Source: VXYK01 sp965214565
GTDB taxonomy: Bacteria > Actinomycetota > Acidimicrobiia > Acidimicrobiales > Aldehydirespiratoraceae
NCBI GenBank assembly: GCA_965214565.1
Contig: OZ243951.1
Location: 248,001-312,000, forward strand
Length of the DNA: 64,000 nucleotides
Reading direction: 5' to 3'
Below, piece after piece: positions 35,546 through 45,532 of this stretch. Under the pieces are notes generated by a model. The model was given only the letters and a program-made list of their open reading frames with translations. It ran no database searches and had not been told where the DNA came from. Both the position numbers and the translations under genes were made by a program. Every line of letters begins with the position of its first letter. Position 1 is the stretch's first letter.

Positions 35546-35551
35546 CCACAA

Positions 35552-35899
35552 CTAGTTGTCGCGCTTCTCCTTGACCCTGGCAGCCTTGCCGATCCGGTCA
35601 CGCAGGTAGTAGAGCTTGGCACGCCGAACATCGCCGCGGGTCACCCGCTCGATTCGTTCCACAATCGGGGTGTACAGCGGAAAGGTGCGTTCGACGCCGA
35701 CACCGAAACTCAGCTTGCGGACCGTGAAAGTCTCACGGATCCCACTGCCCTGTCGGCGGATCACCACACCCTCGAAGACCTGCGTGCGAGCACGGTTACC
35801 CTCCATCACGCGGACATGGACCCGAAGCGTGTCGCCAGGGCCGAAGTCCGGGATGTCATCCCGTTCAATCAGGTTGTCGATGACGTCTGTGGGCTGCAT
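35552..35899 (-). CDS. rplS: 50S ribosomal protein L19
   Basis: A 115-residue ribosomal protein. IPDFGPGDTLRVHVRVMEGN, TQVFEGVVIRRQGSGIRETFTVRK and the C-terminal KLYYLRDRIGKAARVKE are family hallmarks. It follows trmD in the standard rpsP-rimM-trmD-rplS order, separated by about 96 bases in this genome. Confidence 0.97.
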   Translation of the reverse strand: MQPTDVIDNLIERDDIPDFGPGDTLRVHVRVMEGNRARTQVFEGVVIRRQGSGIRETFTVRKLSFGVGVERTFPLYTPIVERIERVTRGDVRRAKLYYLRDRIGKAARVKEKRDN

Positions 35900-35995
35900 C
35901 GCAGGCTCCGCGGCAGTGAGGACAAGAGAACGGCCGCACGAAACTCGAACGGACCGAACAGCAAGCCTAGAGGCGACTCATCGAACCAACACCTC

Positions 35996-36733
35996 CTAGG
36001 GGTCGAGAAGTTCGAATTCTGCCAACAGTTCGCGGTCCGCGGCGCTCAGGCCGCCGCGTTCGGCAATGAGATCAGGGCGACGGTCGATCGTGCGCCGCAA
36101 CGATTGGGCTCTGCGCCAGCGCCGCACACGACCGTGGTCGCCTGAGCGCAGAACCTCAGGTGCCTCCCAGCCGCGGAAATCCGCAGGCCGGGTGTACTGC
36201 GGGTACTCGAGCAGGCCGTCGCTGAACGACTCCTCAGTCAGGCTTTCGGTATTACCGAGGACCCCCGAAACTAACCGGCCGACCGCCTCGACAATGAGCA
36301 GAGCCCCAACCTCCCCACCGGCGAGAACCACATCGCCCACCGATACTTCATCATCGACGAGGTGCTCTCGCACTCGCTCATCAACGCCCTCGTAACGGCC
36401 GCACAACAACGAGAAACCGCCGGTCCCCGCCAATTCAGACGCCATGGCCTGGTCGAAGCGCCGCCCCGCCGGAGTCAGGTAGAGCAGTGGTCTGGGAGGA
36501 TCGACCGCCTCCACCGCAGCAAACAGTGGCGCCGGTGACATCACCATCCCCGCCCCTCCTCCGAAAGGGGCATCGTCGACTGATTGATGTACCCCGGCTG
36601 CGTGCGTGCGCAGGTCGTGGACCCGCACATCGAGGATGCCTTCACGGCGTCCCCTGCCGATCACCGACTCATCGACGAACGAGTCGACCACCTGGGTGAA
36701 GATGGTGAAGATGTCGACACGAAGCCCGCTCAC
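35996..36733 (-). CDS. trmD: tRNA (guanine-37-N1)-methyltransferase
   Basis: A 245-residue SPOUT methyltransferase that modifies G37 of tRNAs to prevent frameshifting. VDIFTIFTQVVDSFVDESV, FGGGAGMVM and the trefoil-knot SAM-binding part GDVVLAGGEVGALLIVEAV are present, with GVLGN following. The start overlaps the rimM stop by four bases, so translation is coupled. Confidence 0.97.
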   Translation of the reverse strand: MSGLRVDIFTIFTQVVDSFVDESVIGRGRREGILDVRVHDLRTHAAGVHQSVDDAPFGGGAGMVMSPAPLFAAVEAVDPPRPLLYLTPAGRRFDQAMASELAGTGGFSLLCGRYEGVDERVREHLVDDEVSVGDVVLAGGEVGALLIVEAVGRLVSGVLGNTESLTEESFSDGLLEYPQYTRPADFRGWEAPEVLRSGDHGRVRRWRRAQSLRRTIDRRPDLIAERGGLSAADRELLAEFELLDP

Positions 36734-37242
36734 GACGGTGTCCCAGACTCATCAGGATCAGGACCGTAGTCGTCTGCGTCGTTCATTAGATTAAAAAGGC
36801 CGTCGGGCACATCAACGGCGATCTGCTCACCCGGCTTCATCGCAGTCACGAATGTGATCGGCACCAGCGCGCCGCTGTCGAGTTCAAGCAGGTCGCTCGC
36901 CGGGTTCTGCACCACTCTTACCACAACGCCGCGCCGGGTGTCGTGCTGATCGATGACCTCGGCACCGATCAGTTCATGCACCCACAACTCCTCTGGATCA
37001 TCAAGGGGCTCAGCGTAGAGGACGGTGCCGCTCAGCGCCTCCGCGGCGTTGCGGTCGCCAACACCGTCGAAGGTAACGATCCAGGCGCCCTTGTGAGCCC
37101 TCGCGGTTCGGACCACGAACTCACGGTCCTCAGAGGCCAACACAGCACCGGTGCTCAGCCGTTCGGTGCGATTCGTTGTCAACGAGACCAGGACATCGCC
37201 GCGCACTCCGTGCGGGCGGGTGACGCGGCCCACTTCGAGCAT
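36730..37242 (-). CDS. rimM: 16S rRNA-processing protein RimM
   Basis: A 170-residue maturation factor for the 30S subunit head. The N-terminal VGRVTRPHGVRGDVLV, the RNA-contact region GVGDRNAAEALSGTVLY and the PRC-barrel part LWVHELIGAEVIDQ are typical. Overlaps trmD by four bases and lies after the KH-domain gene. Confidence 0.95.
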   Translation of the reverse strand: MLEVGRVTRPHGVRGDVLVSLTTNRTERLSTGAVLASEDREFVVRTARAHKGAWIVTFDGVGDRNAAEALSGTVLYAEPLDDPEELWVHELIGAEVIDQHDTRRGVVVRVVQNPASDLLELDSGALVPITFVTAMKPGEQIAVDVPDGLFNLMNDADDYGPDPDESGTPS

Positions 37243-37260
37243 CAGAGTTCGCGCGGCCTC

Positions 37261-37506
37261 TTAATCGACGAACTCCACTTCGATGGAGGTGCCCTCCTCG
37301 TAACCGGCGGCCCGCACCACGGTACGAATCGCACCCGCCACGCGGCCGCGCCTACCGATGACGCGGCCCATGTCACCTTCACCGACGGTCACGTCAAAGC
37401 GGAGCGTGCTGTCGTATCGTGAAGCCTCCACGCTGACCGCATCCGGGTTCTCGACCATCTGTTTGACGACGTACTCACAGACTGCCTGCGCTGATTCTGC
37501 CGACAT
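37261..37506 (-). CDS. khpA: KH-domain RNA-binding protein (KhpA type)
   Basis: An 81-residue single-KH protein. The nucleic-acid-binding loop is seen in DMGRVIGRRGRVAGAIRTVV (a GxxG-like GRRG). It sits between rpsP and rimM as in most Gram-positive and actinobacterial genomes. KhpA usually pairs with KhpB to bind RNA; KhpB is not in the window. Confidence 0.93.
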   Translation of the reverse strand: MSAESAQAVCEYVVKQMVENPDAVSVEASRYDSTLRFDVTVGEGDMGRVIGRRGRVAGAIRTVVRAAGYEEGTSIEVEFVD

Positions 37507-37508
37507 CG

Positions 37509-37919
37509 TCAGCCACCTCCATCGACTTGGGCGTCACCGGCATCGGCGTCGCTCCCCTCAGACGGCGCTGCCTCGGAGGGCGCTGCCTCGGACGGCGCCG
37601 ACTCTGCTGCCACTGACATTGGCGGCATTGGCGGCGCCGCTGCGGCGGCGACTGGTTCAGACTTGCCGGTGTGAATCTCCCAGGCACCTGAGATCTTCAA
37701 CAACTTCTCGACCCGGTCAGTCGGCTGAGCACCATGGCGGAGCCAATGCAGCGCACGGTCATTGTCGATCTTGATGACTGAAGGGTCCTGACGCGGCTCG
37801 TAAGTGCCGATGATCTCAATGAAGCGCCCGTTGCGGGGCGAGCGCGAGTCTGCGGCGACAACGCGATAGGTGGGCTGCTTCTTCTTGCCCATCCGCATGA
37901 GGCGGAGCTTGACGGCCAT
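37509..37919 (-). CDS. rpsP: 30S ribosomal protein S16 with Ala/Ser/Glu-rich tail
   Basis: The 136-residue protein starts MAVKLRLMRMGKKKQPTYR and has IEIIGTYEPRQDP and WLRHGAQPTDRVEKLLK, all standard S16. The last about 50 residues are a low-complexity tail with EAAPSEAAPSEAAPSEG, made of repeated GGCGCTGCCTC-type units in the DNA. Actinobacterial S16 proteins often have such tails. It lies two bases before the KH-protein start. Confidence 0.95.
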   Translation of the reverse strand: MAVKLRLMRMGKKKQPTYRVVAADSRSPRNGRFIEIIGTYEPRQDPSVIKIDNDRALHWLRHGAQPTDRVEKLLKISGAWEIHTGKSEPVAAAAAPPMPPMSVAAESAPSEAAPSEAAPSEGSDADAGDAQVDGGG

Positions 37920-38066
37920 CTGTTCTCTGTTTCTCTTGAGGACTTGTCTTCTCTTGAGGACTTGTCGTCGCTGACTTGCGAAGATCGTGAGCGCGAGCGA
38001 CCGCCCAATTCAATCTCCGCCGGTACCCCAATTCCAACCTTGAGAGCCAACAACGCATCCGGTCGC

Positions 38067-39497
<1,431 letters not shown>

Positions 39498-39571
39498 GGT
39501 CCGTTCACCCTAGCGGCACGGCCGCCCGTCTCAGAGCGGCCAATACTGCGCCCCGGCTATCGAAGGGGGTG

Positions 39572-40678
39572 CTATTCGAAGAGAGCGTCGACGAAGTCCA
39601 CAGGATCAAAGTCGACCAGGTCGTCGATCCCCTCTCCCAGGCCTGCGAGTTTGACCGGAACATCGAGTTCGGAGTGGATCGCGATCACGATCCCGCCTTT
39701 GGCTGACCCGTCGAGCTTGGTGAGGATCACACCGGTCACGTCCACTGCTTCAGTGAACTGCCGTGCCTGCGACAGGCCGTTCTGGCCGGTTGTGGCATCA
39801 ATGACCAGGAACGTCTCGGTGACGGTTCCCGAGCCTTTTTCCGCCACCCGGCGTACCTTGCGCAACTCCTCCATCAGGTTGGCCCTGGTCTGGAGTCGGC
39901 CGGCGGTGTCGGCCATCACCAACGGGACCGAACGCGCCGCGGCGTGTTCGACCGCGTCGAACACGACCGACGACGGATCGGCGCCCTCGGCCCCCCGTAC
40001 GATCTCGGCGCCGGTGCGTTCGGACCATATGGTCAGCTGTTCAGCCGCGGCGGCGCGGAACGTGTCCCCCGCGGCGAGCACGATGGAGCGCCCCTGATCT
40101 GACTGGCGCCGGGCCAGCTTGCCGATGGTTGTGGTCTTCCCGACACCGTTGACCCCCACGAACAACCACACCGCCGGCCCCGGTTCCTGCTGGTCTACCG
40201 GCACGCCGGCGCTCGTGTCGACGTTCAAGGAGCGATCGAATCCGCTGAGACGTGAGACAATCTCGGCCTTCACCAGTCCGGCGAGCTCCGAAGCGTCCTC
40301 AAGTTTCTCATCGACGGCAGTGGCGCGCACCGCGGAGATGATCTCCGCTGATGTTGCGACACCCACATCGGCACGAATCAAGGCGTCTTGGAGGTCCTGC
40401 CAAGTCTGTTCGTTGATGGCCCCACGGCCGAACACCGAGCCCAGATAACCGCCGAGGGTTGAGCGCGCCTTGCCGAGCCGGTCACGAAACGAAGGTGCCG
40501 CCGAGGCAGATTCGATTGCCTCGCCCCCGCCGGCCTCGTCATCGCTTTTGGCGGTGTCACTGGAGGGCTCGACGACCAGGGGGTCGTGGCCCTCAGTACG
40601 GCGGTCCCTGACAATGAAATACGCGGAGAAGCCGACAATCGTCAACGCGGCGACGGCAATGATGATCGCGAACAGCAT
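39572..40678 (-). CDS. ftsY: Signal recognition particle receptor FtsY
   Basis: A 368-residue SRP receptor. One N-terminal membrane helix (FAIIIAVAALTIVGFSAYFIV) and a short acidic linker come before the NG GTPase domain with FVGVNGVGKTTTIGKLA, MADTAGRLQTRANLMEEL and TKLDGSAKGG. The N-terminal anchor is found in actinobacterial FtsY. Its start is 12 bases from a 9-bp minisatellite that fills the gap to htrA. Confidence 0.96.
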   Translation of the reverse strand: MLFAIIIAVAALTIVGFSAYFIVRDRRTEGHDPLVVEPSSDTAKSDDEAGGGEAIESASAAPSFRDRLGKARSTLGGYLGSVFGRGAINEQTWQDLQDALIRADVGVATSAEIISAVRATAVDEKLEDASELAGLVKAEIVSRLSGFDRSLNVDTSAGVPVDQQEPGPAVWLFVGVNGVGKTTTIGKLARRQSDQGRSIVLAAGDTFRAAAAEQLTIWSERTGAEIVRGAEGADPSSVVFDAVEHAAARSVPLVMADTAGRLQTRANLMEELRKVRRVAEKGSGTVTETFLVIDATTGQNGLSQARQFTEAVDVTGVILTKLDGSAKGGIVIAIHSELDVPVKLAGLGEGIDDLVDFDPVDFVDALFE

Positions 40679-40690
40679 GGCCGCCGGATT

Positions 40691-40780
40691 CTACCGGGTC
40701 TACCGGGTCTACCGGGTCTACCGGGTCTACCAGGCCAACCAGGCCAACCAGGCCAACCAGGCCAACCAGGCCAACCGGGC
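40691..40780. repeat. 9-bp minisatellite, ten units, between htrA and ftsY
   Basis: Ten direct 9-bp units without interruption: four CTACCGGGT, one CTACCAGGC, four CAACCAGGC and one CAACCGGGC. The array fills nearly all of the gap between the htrA stop (40784) and the ftsY start (40678), so it lies in the ftsY leader on the minus strand. Units of this kind change number by slippage. It is not within any minus-strand coding frame. Confidence 0.9.
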
Positions 40781-40783
40781 TGC

Positions 40784-42307
40784 TCAGGCGGCGGTGAGAA
40801 TCGCCTGGACCGTCAACCGAATGCCGTCGCGAAGCAACAGGATGTCTACGCTCTCGCCCGGGCGGAACAGCTTTATCTCGGCGGCCAGGTCGGCCATCGA
40901 GGTGATCTCCTTGCCGTTGACCGCAATGATGAGGTCACCGGCCTTGAGGCCGCTGTCGTCGGCGGGCGAACCGTCGACGACAGACGTCACCAGAGCACCG
41001 TGGGAGCCGTCTGTGGGCGTCTCGCCCTGGATTCCCAGGAAGCCGGTGTCGAGAGACTCCCCGCTGACGATTCGACGAGCGATCAGCACGATCGTGTCAG
41101 AGGGGATGGCGAATCCGACACCGACGTTGCCCGAGTTCGGGCCCGCAGTCCGAATCTGAGTGTTGATGCCGATGACCCGGCCGAAACGGTCTGCAAGAGC
41201 GCCGCCGGAGTTGCCCGGGTTGATCGGCGCGTCGGTCTGGATCATCTCTACCGGACTGGGATTCTCCGGATCGGAACCACCCTCAAGAAGTACCCGGTTG
41301 ATCGCACTGACCACCCCCGAAGTAACGCTCTGGTCCAGCCCGAACGGCCCGCCGATGGCAACGGCCAACTGCCCGACCCTGACTTCGGAGGTCGGCGCGA
41401 AGACTGCTTGAACAAGCGAATTCACTTCATCGGGATCGACTCCCACCACTGCCACGTCCCGGCTGGGGTCACCGCCGATGACAGTCCCGACCACCGTCTG
41501 TCCATCGGGAAACTCAACGTCGACGTTGGTACTGAGTTCAACCACATGGTTATTGGTCACGATGTAGCCGTTCTCAGCGTCCCAGACGACACCCGAGCCT
41601 TGACCTTCGTCGCTGATTATCACGACGATCGACGGGCTGACCGCGTCGGCAACATCGGCCACCGGCTCCAGCGACATCTCCAGGGGAACCGGGGAGGGCT
41701 CCACCTCGAGGAAGGAGTCCACAGTGTCAGTGCTCGGCGTTGAACTGACCGAAGACCCACCTCCGTCAAGTTCGTCTTGTGAAGCAATGTCTGTGGTGGA
41801 CGACGAGGAGCCAGTCGAGTCGTCGGACCAGAGCTGCCCCGCGACGAACCCGCCAACGAGCAGCATGGACACCGTCAGCAGCACGAAGATGCCTCTGAGC
41901 CAGGCCGTAGCGTCCCAACGCTTGTTGGCAGACTGTGGAGCCGACGGCGGGCCAGTGGTCGGCAACGCACCGAACTGAGGTGGAGTCAGTCTCGGCAGAC
42001 CCGACGGTGGCGGGGACGGCCCAGCGCCAGACGACGGCCGCGCCCATTGCGACGGCCCATGGGGAGAACCGTGAGACGGCGAAGGCGACGACGACGGTGG
42101 AGTGGGCGGAGGCGGCGGAGGCGGAGGCGGAGGCGGCGGCGGCGGCGGGGGCGGAGGCGGAGGTGCCGACCCGCGGGACGATGGGGGCCGTGGGGGCGGA
42201 GGCGGAACCCGCTTTGCCGTGGACGCGGACGACCGACGCTCTGTACCCGCGGGACTCACAGCGCCGTCGGCAGCACCATCAGGTTCATCGCTCGGGTCGC
42301 GATCCAT
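40784..42307 (-). CDS. HtrA/DegP-type trypsin-like serine protease with PDZ domain
   Basis: A 507-residue membrane protease from ATG 42307. The first about 160 residues are proline-rich cytoplasmic sequence with long Pro runs. One helix follows (GIFVLLTVSMLLVGGFVAG), then the periplasmic protease with His in GYIVTNNHVVELS, Asp in DPSRDVAVVGVD and Ser in DAPINPGNSGGALAD. A single PDZ domain ends the protein (GLKAGDLIIAVNGKEITSM). The catalytic triad is complete. It should degrade or sense misfolded envelope proteins. Confidence 0.93.
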   Translation of the reverse strand: MDRDPSDEPDGAADGAVSPAGTERRSSASTAKRVPPPPPRPPSSRGSAPPPPPPPPPPPPPPPPPPPPTPPSSSPSPSHGSPHGPSQWARPSSGAGPSPPPSGLPRLTPPQFGALPTTGPPSAPQSANKRWDATAWLRGIFVLLTVSMLLVGGFVAGQLWSDDSTGSSSSTTDIASQDELDGGGSSVSSTPSTDTVDSFLEVEPSPVPLEMSLEPVADVADAVSPSIVVIISDEGQGSGVVWDAENGYIVTNNHVVELSTNVDVEFPDGQTVVGTVIGGDPSRDVAVVGVDPDEVNSLVQAVFAPTSEVRVGQLAVAIGGPFGLDQSVTSGVVSAINRVLLEGGSDPENPSPVEMIQTDAPINPGNSGGALADRFGRVIGINTQIRTAGPNSGNVGVGFAIPSDTIVLIARRIVSGESLDTGFLGIQGETPTDGSHGALVTSVVDGSPADDSGLKAGDLIIAVNGKEITSMADLAAEIKLFRPGESVDILLLRDGIRLTVQAILTAA

Positions 42308-42551
42308 GCATACAACGGTAGAGCCTTGAACCGAAAGGGAGAGGTGCAAGAGGCCCAAAACTTATGATGCGCGATGCGCCGCACGGGAATCACCGATCCT
42401 CGGGGCGTTCGCTCGCGTAGGGTGAGGCAATGAGGAAGGGGCGTGAGCTTCACCACCGAAGCCGTATTCGCCGTCCAGCGAAGGTAGGGAACGTAGTAAC
42501 TCTCCACCAACGCAGACTACTTCAGGCCGCGCAGCCACCGATCGGGCCTCA
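42308..42551. other. Divergent intergenic region between htrA and the kelch gene
   Basis: About 240 bases between two divergent starts. No gene, RNA or clear operator is visible, though promoters for both genes must be here. Short frames on both strands have no family features. Confidence 0.5.
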
Positions 42552-44339
42552 GTGACCAGACGGGACCTGGCCGTCAGAGTGGTCGCCGCGGCCATGTTGG
42601 CCGCGGCGGCAGTAGGGCTCGGGGACTCCGGCTCCTGGAGTTGGGCGCTGCTCGGGTTGTTCGCAGCACTTGCCGGGGCGAACCTGGCCCCTTCACTGGT
42701 CGACAACACGGGCAGCCTGGTGACAACAGGCTGGTGGTCGCGGAATGACCGCCTGAAACTGCTGCCGGGTTTCGCAGTGGGGTTGGTCTGCTCGGCTGTG
42801 GGTGTCGGATTGGTCGTGTGGGCCCTGGGCGAACTGCAGGTGGCACTGGGAGCACTCGACAGGATCGTGTTCACGTTCATTGTGGTTCTCGCGATGCTCT
42901 TCATCGACTACGACCGGCACAAGCGCCGCGACCTTCCACCGTGGGTGAACCGGCGGACCGAACAGGAACTCGCACAACCTCGGACAGCACGCGGCGCCTT
43001 CGGTCTCGGCTTGGGGCTGGGCTCTGGCGGCGGGGCGTTCAGGCATTCGGTCGCACCGCATGTCGTGGTGGTGGTGGCCGTGTTGACGAATCCCGGCTTC
43101 GTTGAGTCGGTCGTGGTCTGCGGTGCCTTCGGACTGTCGCGGCTGACACCTCTGGTGTTGCCGCGGCTGTCGGACCTGCCCCGCCCGACGGCGATCGTCA
43201 ACGCGCAGTTCCTGGCGGTACCGGCTTTGACGCTGCTGGTGGTGGTCTCTCTGATCGAGCCGTTCCCGCTCGCCACCGTCGACCAGGATCAGATCGCCGC
43301 GACCCCACAGGCGCACCTCAACTGGACAGACGGCGAAGTCGACCCCGGAATTGATGCCAGATCTGATCACAGCCTCACCGTCTTCGACAGGTACTCGATG
43401 ATCTGGGGAGGCGTCAACGACGACGGGTTCAGCGCCACAGGAGCAGTCCTCAGCGTTACCGGGAAGGTGGCCACACTGATCGGGGAGGCCCCGATTGCAG
43501 GCAGGCGTCACCACACCGCGGTCTGGACCGGGGAAGAGGTGATCGTCTGGGGAGGCTCGAGCGAGTACGGACTCCAACATCACGCCGACGGCGCGGCCTA
43601 CAACCCCCATACCGACCAGTGGCGGGTCATCGCAGCGAGTCCTCTTGGCGGCGTCTGGGGTCACACCGCGGTCTGGACCGGAGCAGAGATGATCGTCTGG
43701 GGAGGCACCTCGGGATCAGACCTGCATTCGGGGCTGGGCGCGGCCTACAACCCGGCGACCGACACCTGGCGCTTCATCCACGCCGCGAAGATCTCCGCCA
43801 GGTCAGGCCATTCAGCGGCTTGGACCGGTTCCGAGATGGTGATCTGGGGCGGTGAGACCGATAAAGCGGTCGACGACGGAGCCGCCTACAACCCGACGAC
43901 GAACAAATGGCGCGAACTGCCGGAAGGGCCGCTCAAGGGCGCAAGGGATGCTCTGGTCGCCTGGACCGGAACCGATGTCCTAGTCGCTGGCGGAACCGGC
44001 GGCGACGGGCCGCGCACAGGTGCCGCATTGTGGAACCCGCAGACGAACCGCTGGAAACGCCTCCCGCAGGTACCTGCGCCGTCACTCACATCGGACAACG
44101 CCGCCTGGGTAGGCGAGGTGCTCTTCGCCGTCACCGGCGAAGCAACGATCGTCTTCGACACCAGAACCCTGCTCTGGTGGACCGCGCCGGGACCCGTGAT
44201 CGAGGCCGCCGGCGGCTACTCGCTGCAGGGCGTCGACGGAAAGCTCGTGCTGTTCGGAGGCTACTCGCTCAACCGCGACGCCGGGCCCTTCCACAACGAC
44301 TTCTGGTCAGCGGTCATCAGTTACCCGTCAGCGTCCTGA
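42552..44339 (+). CDS. Multi-helix membrane protein fused to an extracytoplasmic kelch beta-propeller
   Basis: A 595-residue protein from GTG 42552. The first about 250 residues are largely hydrophobic, with six or so helices (e.g. VRVVAAAMLAAAAVGLG, FTFIVVLAMLFIDYD, VVVVVAVLTNPGFVESVVV). The last 330 residues form kelch repeats about 50 residues apart: HTAVWTGEEVIVWGG, HTAVWTGAEMIVWGG, HSAAWTGSEMVIWGG and ALVAWTGTDVLVAGG, each with AAYNP-type blocks between. The membrane part is not recognised. It may be a surface sensor or adhesion protein. The fusion is in one open frame without a break. Confidence 0.75.
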   Translation: MTRRDLAVRVVAAAMLAAAAVGLGDSGSWSWALLGLFAALAGANLAPSLVDNTGSLVTTGWWSRNDRLKLLPGFAVGLVCSAVGVGLVVWALGELQVALGALDRIVFTFIVVLAMLFIDYDRHKRRDLPPWVNRRTEQELAQPRTARGAFGLGLGLGSGGGAFRHSVAPHVVVVVAVLTNPGFVESVVVCGAFGLSRLTPLVLPRLSDLPRPTAIVNAQFLAVPALTLLVVVSLIEPFPLATVDQDQIAATPQAHLNWTDGEVDPGIDARSDHSLTVFDRYSMIWGGVNDDGFSATGAVLSVTGKVATLIGEAPIAGRRHHTAVWTGEEVIVWGGSSEYGLQHHADGAAYNPHTDQWRVIAASPLGGVWGHTAVWTGAEMIVWGGTSGSDLHSGLGAAYNPATDTWRFIHAAKISARSGHSAAWTGSEMVIWGGETDKAVDDGAAYNPTTNKWRELPEGPLKGARDALVAWTGTDVLVAGGTGGDGPRTGAALWNPQTNRWKRLPQVPAPSLTSDNAAWVGEVLFAVTGEATIVFDTRTLLWWTAPGPVIEAAGGYSLQGVDGKLVLFGGYSLNRDAGPFHNDFWSAVISYPSAS

Positions 44340-44372
44340 CCCCACCGAACCCTCAACACGGCGCCGGGGTCA
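44337..44372. terminator. Bidirectional terminator-like hairpin between convergent genes
   Basis: TGACCCC at 44337-44343 and GGGGTCA at 44366-44372 form a 7-bp stem whose arms contain the stop codons of both the kelch gene and the minus-strand thiolase-like gene. There is no U-tract on either side, so function is likely but unproven. Confidence 0.45.
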
Positions 44373-45530
44373 CTTGTCCTTGGCGACGATCCACATTGCG
44401 AAGTACTGGGCGCCGCCACCGTAAGCATGACCGAACGCGGTGCGCGCGCCGTCGACTTGATGCTCACCGGCCTCGCCCATCACCTGCAACGCGGCCTCAG
44501 CGAAACGGATCATCCCGGACGCGCCAATGGCGTTGGACGACAACACCCCGCCCGAACAGTTCACCGGAAGGTCACCCCCCTCGAGGCTGGTGGCACCAGC
44601 CTCGACCAACTGCCAACCCTTGCCCTTCTCAGCAAACCCGAGAGACTCCAGCCACATCGGCTCATACCAGGAGAACGGCACATACATCTCAACCGCGTCG
44701 ATCTGGGAGCGGCGGTCATGGATCCCTGCCTGGGCGAACACGTCATCGGCACACTGCTCACTGGCCGCGGGCGACACCATGTTGCGCCCACCGTACGAGT
44801 TCGACTCCGAACGCATCGCGGTACCCTTGACCCAGGCCACCGGACCGTCGTGGGCATCGCCGCCCGCCTCGTCGGTCAACACCATCGCACAAGCACCGTC
44901 TGAAGACGGACAGGTCTCCGAATAGCGGATCGGATCCCACAACATCGGCGACTCCACAACCTGTTCGAAGGTGAGATCGTGCTGGTGAAGGTGCGCGTAG
45001 GGGTTCTTCAAGGCGTGCTGGCGGTCCTTGAAGGCCACCAGACAACCGATCAGTTCAGGGGCATCGCTCATAGCCATGTAACGGCGCATGATCGGCGAGA
45101 AATAGCCGCCGGCTCCAGCGTTGACCGAAGTGGTGAACGGCTGGGGAAGCGACAGCGCCCACATTGCGTTGGACTCCGACTGCTTCTCCCAGGCAATGGT
45201 CAGAACCGTGGAATGGAGCCGGCTCTGAACCATCGAGGCGGCAACACACGCCGTGGACCCGCCGACCGACCCCGCAGTGTGGACCCGCATGATGGGCTTG
45301 CCGACGCAACCGAGAGCCTCTGCGAGGTATATCTCGGGCATCATCACGCCCTCGAAGAAGTCGGGGGCCTTGCCCATGACCACCGCGTCGATGTCTGTCC
45401 AGGTCTTGTGTGCCGTATCGAGTGCGCGCTGCGCTGCCTCCCGCAGCAGACCGGCCATCGACACATCGCCGCGTGTCGACGCGTACTTGGTCTGGCCCAC
45501 ACCAATGACCGCTGTTCGTTCCTTGCCCAT
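44370..45530 (-). CDS. Thiolase-superfamily lipid-transfer/aldolase-like protein (cassette 1, subunit A)
   Basis: A 386-residue thiolase-fold protein of the SCP-x/Ltp type. The N-terminal VIGVGQTKYASTRGDVSM and the C-terminal ARTAFGHAYGGGAQYFAMW are clear. Where true thiolases have the nucleophilic Cys (CASG) it reads HTAGSVGGSTA, so thiolytic cleavage is unlikely. Proteins like this (Ltp2 type) together with DUF35 partners act as retro-aldolases in steroid side-chain breakdown; that role is inferred. ATG 45530 is preferred over GTG 45536 because of the GGGGAG ribosome site. It is the last gene of a DUF35-B-A operon and has a close paralog at 59715-60872. Confidence 0.85.
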   Translation of the reverse strand: MGKERTAVIGVGQTKYASTRGDVSMAGLLREAAQRALDTAHKTWTDIDAVVMGKAPDFFEGVMMPEIYLAEALGCVGKPIMRVHTAGSVGGSTACVAASMVQSRLHSTVLTIAWEKQSESNAMWALSLPQPFTTSVNAGAGGYFSPIMRRYMAMSDAPELIGCLVAFKDRQHALKNPYAHLHQHDLTFEQVVESPMLWDPIRYSETCPSSDGACAMVLTDEAGGDAHDGPVAWVKGTAMRSESNSYGGRNMVSPAASEQCADDVFAQAGIHDRRSQIDAVEMYVPFSWYEPMWLESLGFAEKGKGWQLVEAGATSLEGGDLPVNCSGGVLSSNAIGASGMIRFAEAALQVMGEAGEHQVDGARTAFGHAYGGGAQYFAMWIVAKDK

Positions 45531-45532
45531 GA

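Noticed and set aside
40586..41743. Plus-strand open frame with collagen-like repeats (LPG and QPG units)
   Set aside because: It runs antisense to the well-supported htrA gene, and the repeats come from the 9-bp minisatellite. No other family feature or ribosome site supports it.
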